DNA of 64,000 nucleotides, taken from positions 1 through 64,000 of the forward strand of contig JAQFVV010006699.1 of the NCBI GenBank assembly GCA_028023455.1, given 5' to 3'. The DNA is from Epiperipatus broadwayi. Taxonomy: Eukaryota; Onychophora; Udeonychophora; Euonychophora; Peripatidae. How positions within the stretch are numbered: position 1 is the stretch's first letter; each line of letters begins with the position of its first letter. Positions 1-11,690 of this stretch are shown here, piece by piece. Both the position numbers and the translations under genes were made by a program. The notes beneath the pieces are model-generated. The model did no database searches, was not told where the DNA came from, and saw only the letters and a list, made by a program, of their open reading frames with translations.

Positions 1-328
1 TCAATAGGTAAATACATAGATGTGTAAATAATATATGAATAGATGGGTGGATAATAAAATAGATGATTGAATGGATAATAAATAGATATGTAATCAGTCA
101 GATAAACTGGTATATAGATAGATTAATATACTGATTGATAAATAGATAGATAAATGGATATTTGCATGGGTAAATAGAAAGCCATATATATATATATTCA
201 TCAATAGGAAGATAAGAAGATAGAGAAATAGATAGAATGGGTGGATGTTTAGATAAATATATGAATGAAAGAATGAATATGCAAATAGAAAGATAGTTGC
301 ACAGATAGATATAAATAGAGCTATGTAA

Positions 329-383
<55 letters not shown>

Positions 384-590
384 TAAATAATAATGTGTAG
401 GTAGCTAGCTAGCTAAATGGACAGATAAAGTGCTAAGTATGCACAAAAAAGAGATGGAATAGAAAGACACATAGATAATACATAGAAAGACAAACATAGA
501 TAGGTACACTGAAAGTTATATAGATGAATTAATAGATAAGTAAATAGAGATAGATAGATATACAGAAAATCAAGGAGATAGGTGGATGGT
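1..590. repeat. GATA/TAGA low-complexity region
   Basis: The first 590 bases are a degenerate mix of GATA, TAGA, GAAT and related tetranucleotides. A clean (TAGA)n core lies at about 328-383. It looks like an old, mutated tetranucleotide microsatellite. No coding potential is seen. Confidence 0.85.
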
Positions 591-1744
591 TTTTTCCATT
601 AAATTTTATAATTTTTCATTAATTTTCTGGCTTTTCTTTATCCTTTTATAATCATGAAGTCAAGTTAACAAGACTTTTTATTTTAAGCTGCCCCCATAAT
701 GTAGACAAAATCACATAATTTTTTTTTCTGTCCTTTCCTTACTTTCAGATAACATTGCATCTATTTATGTTCAAAAATTAACAAAATATGTATTTGACAC
801 ATGTTTTGTTTTGAAAATAATTAACATAAAATATTTCACCTATAATTCTTTTAACTTTAGGTGATTTTTATTTTATTTAAGCATATATTTTATATTTATT
901 CTTACATTAGTTTAGACATTTATTTAGTTTTTTATTCTTATATATTTTCAGATTTATTTGCTTTATTCCCCCCCTCTTTTCTTCCAAAGAGTAAGATTGT
1001 GGTTTAAAATCTGTAGAGGTCCCTACTATCGCATTTTTATACGCATGTGCTTGAGGCTATAGCCTTAATGAATATTACTTACGTAATCAATGTGCGTTTA
1101 AATAAATTTATAATTACAACTTTAAATCATGTTATTGTAAAATTAATTTTAATATTTGTTAACCTCTAAATGTTTTTTTCCTGTATTATGCAACCACATT
1201 TTTATTCATTCTTTATGCTAGTTTAGACATGCATTCTACTGCCATATTTGAAGTTCATTTTTTCATTTCTTTCATTTTTTTTTCATTTAACAAAATATCC
1301 AAATTTTTATTTTATTATTTACTAAATATAAGCATTATTATTTTTGCCATGTTAGATTTTAGACATATGTTTAATGTTTTATTTGTTTTAATTTTTTAAT
1401 TATGTTCAAGTTATTATACAATTAATTATTATAGTACTAAACTATAAATATTTTTTTCATGTATTATGAGTATCTTCTTTTTATTTATTTATTAATTTTT
1501 ATATTAGTTTAGTAATTTTCTTTTTCCATTTCCTAAACTCTAAATATAGGTTTTGGATATTATTTTTGTTTAATATAATATGTATAGAATTTTGATTTTA
1601 ATATTCACTAATTCATTATTTTAGAAGATGTGATTGTGGGCAAATTTTAATATTTGCTAAACTCTACATATGGTTTTTGAAATTTATATATTTTTTTGTT
1701 TAACACAATATCTATAGTATTTTGATATTTTCTAATTATCATTT
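591..1744. other. AT-rich DNA with degenerate tandem similarity
   Basis: No gene is seen. Short phrases such as AATATTTGCTAAACT and TTTGTTTAACAT recur with variation here and again at 1981-2290. This suggests an old, eroded tandem repeat into which the 1745-1980 palindrome was inserted. Confidence 0.4.
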
Positions 1745-1980
1745 TACATTCAAATATCAGCCTTTCAAGCTAATTGTGCATGCGTCTTTGAGAGTGTTAA
1801 ATAATAAATGAATACTTTCTTCTACTATACAAGATATAGTATTTATGCAGGAATAAAAGGGATTCTTTTTATTCCTGCATAAATACTATATCTTGTATTG
1901 TAGAAGAAAGTATTCATTTATTATTTAACACTCTCAAAGACGCATGCACAATTAGCTTGAAATGCTGATATTTGAATGTA
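1745..1980. repeat. Near-perfect 236-bp palindrome (MITE-like)
   Basis: Two arms of about 114 bp (roughly 1745-1858 and 1867-1980) are reverse complements with only a few mismatches, around a short centre near 1859-1866. The outer ends read TACATTCAAATATCAG and its complement. There is no ORF. It fits a fold-back or MITE-type non-autonomous DNA element; a recent inverted duplication is the alternative. Confidence 0.85.
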
Positions 1981-2590
1981 ATACAATTGTAAACATAGCG
2001 TCATAAAAATAAATGCTTATTTAATTATCATTTTAGTAAATGTTAATTTATTTTTTTGGTCAAATATTAATATTTGCTAAACTATAAATATTGTTTTTGA
2101 AATTTTTATTTTGTTTTATTAAACATAATGTCCATAGTTTCTTAATTTAATATTTGCTAATTACTATTTTAGTAGGTCCTAGTAATTTGTTTTTTCTTTA
2201 TTTTGTTATATTTTTATCTTGTTTTAGCAATTTATTTTGTTGCCATACATTTGATAAGTACTTGCATTTGTTTTTACATTAATTTAGTAATTGATTTTGG
2301 GGATAAAATATCTGGAACAGTTTTATACTGTTATTTCTATGAAATTTTTTTTTTTTTTAATTTTTGACGAAAATTGTAATTTTTTTATGTGGGTTGATCA
2401 AAATATAATCTCGAAGATTAGGTATCATTTAGTTAGCACTATTTCTGTGGCTTACCCTAGTGTAAAATATTCTAGAGCATTTATTAAAATAGAACCCATA
2501 TATCTTACATTGGGTTGGCCCCATAGATGAATAGCAACACTTATTTCAGGAATTGAATCGAAATAGATACTAATATGAGTCATTATTTTG
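1981..2590. other. AT-rich DNA, no feature
   Basis: AT-rich sequence continuing the eroded repeat phrases of 591-1744. The short open frame at 2291-2530 has homopolymer-biased composition and no recognisable domain, so I do not call a gene. Confidence 0.4.
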
Positions 2591-2912
2591 AATAATATAT
2601 ATATATATATGATCACAGATGGAGCTTTACCAATAGCTCATCAAGCTTTGTTTACAAAAAATGCTGAGAGAGAATCGAAATTTAGTTTCTAGTCCCCCTA
2701 CCCTTTACTGATGAAAGCCAATTAGCTTGAAACCATGGTTTAAAGGTGGGAACAATTTGAAAGAGATATTTAAATTTCGATTCTCTCTCAGCATTTTTTG
2801 TAAACAAAGCTTGATGAGCTATTGGTAAAGCTCCATCTGTGATCATAAAATGCAAGCTATAGGCAGGTTAAAAAAATTTTTAACCTGTTTTTGTTTAACA
2901 TATATATATATA
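2591..2912 (+). mobile_element. Fold-back element with hammerhead ribozyme (family A)
   Basis: Terminal inverted repeats of about 78-80 bp (2611-2690 and 2767-2844) enclose a core that carries a hammerhead ribozyme. A (TA)n tract lies on each side (2596-2610 and 2901-2912). The right side has an extra tail ending TTGTTTTTG before the (TA)n; the same tail type follows the elements at 47650 and 54950. There is no ORF, so it must be non-autonomous. The TIR begins GATCACAGATGGAGC, and shorter relatives of that end recur in the repeats at 54950-55700. Confidence 0.8.
2698..2750 (+). ncRNA. Type-I hammerhead self-cleaving ribozyme
   Basis: The full catalytic core is present. CTGATGA lies at 2708-2714. 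Stem II is AAGC/GCTT (2715-2718 with 2725-2728) with a 6-nt loop. G-A-A is at 2729-2731. A tiny stem III runs from A2732 to T2739. H17 is T2740. Stem I pairs CCTTTA (2702-2707) with TAAAGG (2741-2746) without a mismatch. Predicted cleavage is after 2740. Closed stems II and III with an open stem I is the type-I topology known from Penelope-like elements and metazoan retrozymes. Activity is inferred from conservation of the core. Confidence 0.8.
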
Positions 2913-3019
2913 ATAGATGTCTTATTTTTATTTAATACCTATTCTTTATATTACATTCATTGCTTTGCTCAGTAGACAATTTTAAATAAGCCTTTCAACA
3001 ATTTTAAAATGCATATTTT

Positions 3020-3420
3020 TTAAGATTTGCCTCAAATATCAAAATTTTTTGTCAAGTCCTGATATTAAATCTCACTAATCAATAATCAATTCCTGTGTTT
3101 AGTCTAACAAAAACATTTCAATCTTGAAATTAATATTTTCTATTTGTCAAAATATAATCTGGTTCTGTTATATCTTTATTTAGATGCTTCCAAATCTATT
3201 TCTTATTTAGCATTTTTTAAAAATAATTCTTAGTATATAGTTTTTTTTTTGTGAATTCCACAAGTCTATGTTTTGTCTCATTTTTGTAAGCTTAATTAAA
3301 TAATCCACAACATTTTCATATTTCAATTGTTTACCAATTTACATATTAAGGTCTTGGTTAATAATTGTAATATGTTGTTGGTCTGATTAAAATCGTCTTG
3401 TAAATCCATATCATCATTAC
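3020..3420 (-). pseudogene. Decayed RTE-type LINE fragment (endonuclease end)
   Basis: This stretch aligns by eye with 10230-10560 of the larger RTE copy: both share phrases such as AAAATATAATC, GATGCTTCCA and CCACAAGTCTATG in the same order. It therefore represents the end of the endonuclease domain of the same LINE family, on the minus strand, much more decayed. It has no open frame of useful length. Confidence 0.65.
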
Positions 3421-3844
3421 AATAAGAATTTTGGGGCATACACTTGAATTATTTGCATATTCTATTTTTAATTAATTTGAATCCATCTTTTTCTAATAGT
3501 TCTGGCTTGTGTTTTAGAATTTAGAGTCCCATGTGATGCCATTATTCCATCTGATTGGCTGCCACTTAAGCATTTTTAAAGCGTATCTGTTTGAAGGTGT
3601 TTAGCTTTCACGTTATTAATTTGAATTACTAATGTTGTCAGTTTGTATGATATACCATCAATCTATACAATGTTGGTTTTTCATTTTTTATTTGAAACAG
3701 ATATCACTCCTTTTGTGTTTTCCATATTTGTGCCTGTGTAGTAAAATACTTTCCATTTATTTAATCAATGGTATTTTCACCTTTTCTTTTAATATCCCAA
3801 AGTCCATCAGTTTTCCATTTAATATCAGACAGTTCTTCTAATGC
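3421..3844. other. AT-rich DNA, no feature
   Basis: Some phrases (for example around 3560-3660) are less AT-rich than the surroundings and could be further RTE debris. The 69-codon frame at 3632-3841 has no domain signature. I see nothing else. Confidence 0.3.
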
Positions 3845-3960
3845 ATGTTCTTTTTTCCCCATGTGTCAAAGCATTGGGTGGGAAGTGAACCAGCAAATCT
3901 GGGACAACTGCTTGTAAGGCAGCTGTGCTGACCACTCGACCACCAATGCTTTTTTTCACT
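3845..3960 (-). repeat. tRNA-like SINE, copy 1
   Basis: Read on the minus strand, this has a Leu/Ser-type A-box phrase (GGTCGAGTGGTC), a hairpin GCTGC-CTTACAA-GCAGT like an anticodon arm, and a B-box-like GGTTCACTTCCC. It ends in a segment matching the GACACATGG tail of two other copies (33850 and 60845). Shared tails make a dispersed SINE more likely than a functional tRNA gene. Confidence 0.65.
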
Positions 3961-6900
3961 TACTTGAAATTACCTGCAGTTATTAGGCACCCAAATAAAT
4001 GATCATCAATGAATGGCCATTGGACACTATCCATTGCCATGCTGATGATTTTACAGCCTTCTGTTTTTATGGATCATAATTTAGTTTTATCTGTCATGAT
4101 TGTAAATATCTATAAAAACATCATTCACACATCCATTCTCAAAAAAATTGAAATGACAATTTAGTTAAGACCTATTAGATCATAGGAAAGAACCCATGAT
4201 GTTTATTGATCCTAAATTCAGATGCACTACACTACACTAATATGTTGTGATAAGAGGTCACTTGTGTTCATTTACTACACAAATAACAAGACAGTAATAA
4301 CAGCTGAATGATAATAATTTCTAGAATGGATATTAGGAATTTATTCTGCTTAATTCCTTTAAAGGTCTCAAAGTGAAATCAAAGTTTCCCTATTTAGTCA
4401 AAAACTTTATTTCTGCAGCTTATATAAGAATAGGTGCCTGTTAATTGAACTATACTTCCAATAAACCTCATTAACATTAATCTATTATTTAACATTTTAA
4501 TGTTCAATTTCTATTTCCAATCCAAATATTTTTAAAAATTTATATTCTACAAACATTAATATGCTTGGAATTTTGAATATTCAACAGAAATAAAATGTTT
4601 TTTATTCATTTAAATTATTAAAAATAATCCATGTATAGAATATATATTTTTATATAAAAATATGAATAATAACAATTCTATTTATCAAATTTGAATCTTC
4701 TCTGATATAAAGTAATCAAAAACAAAATATACTTTATAGGGTTATAAATATTTATACATAATATTTATAGGTAAAATATAAGAAATGTTTTATATGAATT
4801 ATTTACATATAATTAATTATTTATTTATATAGTGCCATGTTTTATTCATAATAGCCATAAGGGAATTATCCCCAATACATGTGCTGCATCACTCTCATTC
4901 TAAACACAAGACAGAGTTTTTAACATGCAGTAAATTGTAAAAATGTTGCAAATATCATTTATTAATATATAGTGAAAGGAATTAAAAGTGATTGGTTAAG
5001 AAATTCATGCTGTAAATTTCTAAATGCTTAAGATTGGCCTATATTTATAAATTTAGGTAAAAATGATAAGGTGATTTATTTTTATCATTTCAAAGACTAT
5101 TCTGTGTTTAGAGTAAGAATATTTCTAAACTTTATATATTCATATAGCATATGTGCTGGTATGTGTGTGAATCTCTTGTGATTATTATATGAATTATTCC
5201 CTAAAATATCCAAAATTATTAAAGAAATAATTATATTTTATACTTCAAGTGATTTTTAATTCATTACAGTATTAATTCTACTTGTACCTGAACAAAACAA
5301 ATTCTTTTGTTAATTCCAGATATTTATAATAATAGAAGCAAAATTATTAAAGTTAAACTGATTTATTACTTTACAGTACACAAAATGTGGACATTTTTTT
5401 TAGCTAATTATTTCAAAAATGGCGTTGGCTGTGTGTGGTAAGTGATTGATTAAATAATGTCTTTTTTGTAAGAGAAATAAAATAAAAATTTAAACTAAGC
5501 ATTAATTATTTGTATTGGTATGAAAAATGATCTGTTCAAACTTTTAATTTTGAATGTTTGGACTTGGAAAAATCTTCATAAACTACATGATATATTCAAG
5601 ACGATTTCATTCCTAATATCAGTATATAAAATTGATAAATTATCAGAAAATATACAATGTATGAAATTGAGCTGTGTCAAACTAGCTGTACAATAAGTAT
5701 AATGCTAAAATTTAAGTCAACTTCAAAATCATAAAGAATTTGAAATTCAAAAGAGAACTTAAAATTTTCAAGGTTATTCACAAATGTCTGGATTTTAAGC
5801 ACATGCACTTTTGTATAACTACATTAATATGAATTATAAAAAATGTGTCCAAATTTGGGTAAGATGTATTCTATTAACCATGGTATTATTGACTGATACA
5901 CATAGTTTAAAGAAATGTCGAAGGTTATACTCGTAAAGAATAATATTTCTGTAGTGTAATTTTTCTACACCATTCTTAAGCATAAGGCTTTTCTAGAGAT
6001 AATTAAAAACTTAGAACATGATGTATTTTAACTGTAACGACAAAATTCTTTATATTTTTAAAGAAGCGATGCTTAATTATCAGACTTTTTATGACTGTTT
6101 TGAGATTATTAACTGATCCAATATTGTTTATTAAATTTTTAACACTTTCCATATTAATAAACTCACCGTTTAGTTAAGATAAACTTTTAGTATTAATATA
6201 TCTTATGCAACGTTTAAGCAGTTGAGTGAAATTATAAATATATTCAGGATTTTAATCTTCATAAGAGCAGAAAAGATTTAAAAAAGTTTCATTGCGATTA
6301 TTTTCAAACATATGATTAACCACTTAATTTTTTTCTGTTATTATAAAAACTATATTTTCTTTTTTTAAAATTTTTATCAAAATTCTCTGATTTCTTTTCA
6401 ATGTTTATTTTATTACGAATGTTTTAATATTTTGCCAATTAATTTATTACAAAGGCTTTATAATATTAAAATGTAACTTTTTAAAACTAGTGAATAATTA
6501 GTAAATTAATAAGGATTTCTATAAACTTGACTACTTTATGATTATTTTCCAATATATTTAAAACATTTTTCAATTAATTTTAAAACCGCGATCACCGAAT
6601 ATAAATCGTTTTGTGTTTACATTTCTCTGTCTGATATGTTTTGATAAATATTAAACAAATTAAGACTGTAAATATTTCTTTTGTGCCATGATTGTTTACT
6701 TTTCTAAACTAATAATAAGAGTAATGATAAAGTATAATATTTTTTGTTTCGTCAAAACAAAAGACATCATTTTTAGTTGATATTGTTTAATATTTATATT
6801 TTTTCAACTTTCATTAAGACAAAGAAAACAAAAAAAAAAACATTATATACTTGATAAGAAAAATTGTTAAACTAAAAATATTTTCATAAGAATAGCTTCA

Positions 6901-7789
6901 AAAGTAAATAATTGTTTTTGTAGATATATATTGTATAATATAAGGATATAATTTTCCACCTAAATGGGTCCTCAAATTATATATGTCTTAATTATTAATT
7001 AATAGAAGTATCTGATCTTGAATATATAAACATAAACAGTCTAAATAAGTTCACAGAGTTTCAATAGTTATTTTGTGTAGCCACTTAGTAGTTATTCAGA
7101 GATGTCAAAGATAGGTTAGATTAGACATGATTGTATGCTGAACACGTGTTAAGATATTTTCATACAAACATGCAAAACACATTTGTACTAACACAATACA
7201 GTTTAATCTGTGATCAAGTATGAATTTTAAAAAGACTGAACAACATCCTAAAAAAGGAGATCCAATAGTAAATTAACAAATATTTATTTGATACAACAGG
7301 TGGATTCACATTAAAATTGAAGAGAACAACATAAATAAATAATGATAATATTATATACTAACCTGTTTTTATATAGTGGTTATTTTTTTACATTGAATTG
7401 TAAAGTGTAACTTAGCTTTCAATTTATTAATAATTATTACTAATATTAAAAACTAAATTAATCATCATTATTCTTTTCTTATTTTCTCTCTTCATTTTTT
7501 AACTTATTGTTTTTGTTGACTTTTATTAGTACAGAATATCAGTGTCATAAACCTCTCATGTCATTATAATCTCTGTGTATTAGCTGTAACAAAGAGATCA
7601 TGTTATTGTGCCTCTATATTTTATTTATTTTTATTATTTTACATAGTGTATGCACAATAATTATAACTTTTTATTTTATTTTCTAATTTTTTTTTCTTTC
7701 AATCTACTGGTTTTAAAATAGACTTGCACTTTTGTGTCTGTTAAAAAATAAATAAATGATATAATTATTGAAAATTATATTTATCTTCA
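3961..7789. other. Long AT-rich region without recognisable genes
   Basis: About 3.8 kb of AT-rich DNA. No open frame with a domain signature, no long direct or inverted repeat and no clean microsatellite was found by eye. It may be intergenic or intronic host DNA; nothing in it decides which. Confidence 0.5.
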
Positions 7790-10560
7790 TCATTATCATC
7801 AACTATTATCAATCCACTGCAGAATGAAGGTCTCTCCAAGTTCAATCCATCTTCTCCAATTTTTAGCTTCTCTTCTCCACATCACCCCTGCACACTTTCT
7901 GATTTCATCCATCCATCTAACATGTGGTCTGTTTCAGTGTCTTTTACAATCTCTTGGAATCCAGTTTAAGATTTCAATTGTCCATCTATTATCATCTCTT
8001 CTATCAATATGTCCAGCCCAACTCCATTTCAATCCTTTAATTTTTCAATGAGGTCAGTAACACCTGTTTGTTCTCTTACCCATATATTACGTTTTCAATC
8101 TTTTTTTGTTACTCCCAAAATGCATCTCTCCATACTTCTTTGAATGGTCTGAAGTCTCTGTATTGCTCTTCTATTAAGTGTCCAAGTCTCAGATCCATAA
8201 GTAAGAACTGGTAAAACACATTTGTTAAAAACCTTCCTTTTCAAACACATAGGGATATTTCCTTTTAGTATCTAGTTATTTCTACCAAAAGCACTCCAAC
8301 CAAGTTTAATTCTATGATTAATTTCATCCACTATGTTTCCATCCATATTAATAATCTGACCAAGGTATTGGTAACTGTTAACTGCTTCTAACTCATCATA
8401 ATCAATCTTTATTTTCATATTTTGAGAAAATCAATTAAACATTACTTTAGACTTTTTAATATTTATCTTTAGTCCTACTTTTCTACTTTCATCTGAATTC
8501 CTGCAACATTTCCTGCAGCTCTAAAGCATTGTTTGCAAAAACAACTACATCATCTGCAAAATCTAAATACTTAAATAATCTCCATTTACTTTCATTCCTT
8601 TAGCTTCCCATTATAATCCACAAAAGATTTGGAGATATGGAGTCCCTCTGTCTTACACCCTTCTCAATGTTGACTTTCCCAGTATCATTATGTAATCTAA
8701 TTGTTGCTGTTGCATTTTTATAAATATTCTTTAAAATATGACAATATCCTGGATCTATACCTTGATGATCCAATGCTTTAATCACTGAAGAAATGTTTAT
8801 AGAATCAAATGCTTTTAATAATCTACAAATCCAAAACATAATGGCACCTCAAATTCATTTGTCCTTTCTATAACTTCTCTTAATACCTGGATATGATCTA
8901 CTGTACTAAAACCAATTTTAAATCCAGCTTGTTCTCTTGGTTGGTGGAAATCCAATATTCTCTGTAGACAAGTTGTAATTATCTTGTAAAATTTTTGTAT
9001 AAAACTGATAAAAGGCTTATAGGCCTGTAATTTCTAATATCGTCTTTATCACCTTTCTTAAATATTAATATTAATACTGCATTCTTCCAATCATCTGGTA
9101 CATCTTTATCATTTAGACATTTGGTATATAATTTTGCTAAAATTTTTTCTATTTCTTCACGTGCTTCTTTTAATACACCAATTGTAATTCCATCATTACC
9201 TGGAGCCTTTCCTTTCTTTATGTATTTAATTGCACATCTCACTTCTTCATTTAAAATTCTGGGCAATTCGGAAGATGTAATAGATATAAGAGGTACTTGG
9301 TGGAAATCCAATATTCTCTGTAGACAAGTTGTAATTATCTTGGTAAAATTTTTGTATAAAACTGATAAAAGGCTTATAGGCCTGTAATTTCTAATATCGT
9401 CTTTATCACCTTTCTTAAATATTAATATTAATACTGCATTCTTCCAATCATCTGGTACATCTTTATCATTTAGACATTTGGTATATAATTTTGCTAAAAT
9501 TTTTTCTATTTCTTCACGTGCTTCTTTTAATACACCAATTGTAATTCCATCATTACCTGGAGCCTTTCCTTTCTTTATGTATTTAATTGCACATCTCACT
9601 TCTTCATTTAAAATTCTGGGCAATTCGGAAGATGTAATAGATATAAGAGGTACTTGTTCTTTATTACTATATAATTCTTGATAAAAGTCTTCTACCCATT
9701 TCATGATATCTCTCTTTTTAGTAATAATTCCATCTTTTTTTCTCATTGCAGATATAAATTTCATACCAATACCAAAATGTTGTTTTACACTCTTGAAACT
9801 TTCATTTTCTTCTATAGCTTTCCTTGCTAGTTCACAGTTATACTTTCTTATATCATATTCAAGTCTTTCCGCACCATTTTACAAAATTCGAGATATTCAA
9901 TCCTTTTTAATGCATTATTTTTGTATATCTTCATATTCCTTCTTTGCTTCATAAATTCTCTAGTCTCAGTAGAAATTTTATTGGTCAATTGCTGCTATTT
10001 TCTACCAGCTATCTTTGTTGCAGTTTTTAAAAGTGTATAAGTTATTTTCATATTAATTTCATTCAAATCTGAATCATGTTCAAAATCGACTAATATTTGA
10101 AGCTGATTTGTAAGTTCTAATTTAAGTTCATTAGAATGTTTCTGAAGATTAGGAATATCAACTGTAAATATTGTTTTTCTTAATAATTTTTGTCTCTCTA
10201 GTTTTGCATTAACATGTATCTTACATCTTGCTAATTGATTATCACTTCCTGTGTTAAATTTATTAAGAACATTACAATCTTGAAATATGTATTTCTGTTA
10301 GTTAAAATATAATCCAGTTCTGCTGTACCTTCATTTGGATGCTTCCATGTCTAGTTCCTTTTAACATTTTTCTCAAAAAAAGAATTAATAATATAAAGTT
10401 TTTCTTTTTCTGCAAACTCCACAAGTCTATGTCTTCTCTCATTTCTATTACCATAACCAACATTACCTATAGCACTTTCATCTTTCATTTGTTTACCAAT
10501 TCTGTTTATCAAAGTTCTATCTGTTCTATTTAAAATCTTGGTAAAGATAATTGCAACTTA
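7790..10560 (-). pseudogene. RTE-type LINE ORF (endonuclease to reverse transcriptase), broken
   Basis: On the minus strand the sequence encodes, with many stops and shifts, the end of an apurinic-like endonuclease (around 10560-10200, phrase TAELDYILTNR), a linker, then an RTE-clade reverse transcriptase. Visible RT blocks are GKAPGNDGIT and RNYRPISLLSVLYK (8979-9764), then AFDSINISSVIKALDHQGID and GKVNIEKGVRQRDSISP (8600-8839). Further down come the phrases LTYGSETWTLNRRA and RSMERCILGV, and the typical C-terminal part ends near 7800. A catalytic YADD-type box is not intact. The longest clean frame is 261 codons. Genes of this type are often annotated in animals as craniofacial development protein 2-like. 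Dead copy; the clade is confident, the exact ends are not. Confidence 0.85.
8941..9653 (-). repeat. 356-bp tandem duplication inside the RTE pseudogene
   Basis: 8941-9296 and 9297-9653 are nearly identical direct copies differing by one inserted base (GG at the start of copy 2, in CTTGGTAAAATT). The duplicated segment encodes the RT fingers region, so the translated frame repeats the block from VPLISITSSELP to RPISLLSVLYK. This is either a very recent tandem duplication or an assembly artefact. Confidence 0.9.
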
Positions 10561-10639
10561 TCTATAACAAACTCTGGATTTGAATCAATCAAAACAATAA
10601 CCTGGATTTAAAAATGGCTTTGGCATAGTGTATCACATT

Positions 10640-11690
10640 CAAGCATTGAAAGAAGTTATATGTTATAAAAATGAATAATGAATATAAGTCACTATTATGC
10701 TTTCGATTTGTAGATCATGAAAAAGGCATCTTATTCTATAAGCATTTCCACAGTCAGTAAATTTTTATATTACCATGACCTAGAAATTATTAATTACATC
10801 TTGTAAAACATTTATTAAAATACAACAGCACTGATTATATTATATGGTGATACTAAAAAGATTAATTCTGAGAAGGGTTTATGACAGAATTATTCTATAT
10901 TCCCAAAACTTTTACAGCTGTTTTACAAGAAATATTTTATGGATTAAAATAGAAAACCCAAAGTGGGAAAGTAAATGAAGATTATTTACGTCATTTAGAT
11001 TTTGAATATGATATGGTTATTTTTGAAAATAATGCGTTATAGCTTCAGGAAATGTTGCAAGAGTTATTATATAAAAATAAAAAATAATACTAAAGGAAAA
11101 TGCTAAAAAGACTAAAGTAATGTTCAACGGATTTTCTCAGAAGAAAATGAAGATTGATAATCATGATTGAAAACAAAGTTACAAATACTTTTGTCAAATT
11201 ATTAATACATATAGAAATGTAGTTATAGAATTAAAGTTAAATGGAATGCTTTTAATAAAAATAACTTAGTATTAAAAAAAAAATTTAAGAAGTATATTTT
11301 ATCACTTCTTATTTATGGTTCAGAGACTTAAAGACTTAGTAGATGATCAATCAATGAAATGGAGAGAGATGTATGCTAGAAGTAGCAAAAAAGACTGAAA
11401 GCAAAATTCATGGATGAGAGAGAAATGGGTGTCACTGACATTATAGAAATGCATTTAAAAATGAAATGGAACTGGACTGAATATATTCATAAAAGAGATG
11501 ATAAGAAATGGACAGTTGAAATTTTAAATCGATTCCTAGAAATTTGAAAAGACATAGAAAAAAAAAAAAGGGAACTTACTGGTATAATATTAAAAAGAGA
11601 TGCTATGAATTAAAAAAAGTAGATTAAATATAGAGAGACTTTCATCATGCAGTCAAACAATAGTGCTTGAATATGATCATGATGATTATA
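10640..11690 (+). pseudogene. Second decayed RTE LINE copy, RT end
   Basis: On the plus strand, broken frames match the same LINE family: a VDHEK phrase near 10710, then KTKVMFNGFSQ near 11115, then the C-terminal WMREKW, WNWT-like and IKRDD-like phrases up to about 11500. It ends at 11690 near a CATGATGATTA stretch followed by (TA)n. It lies head to head with the copy at 7790-10560. Heavily mutated, no usable ORF. Confidence 0.7.
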
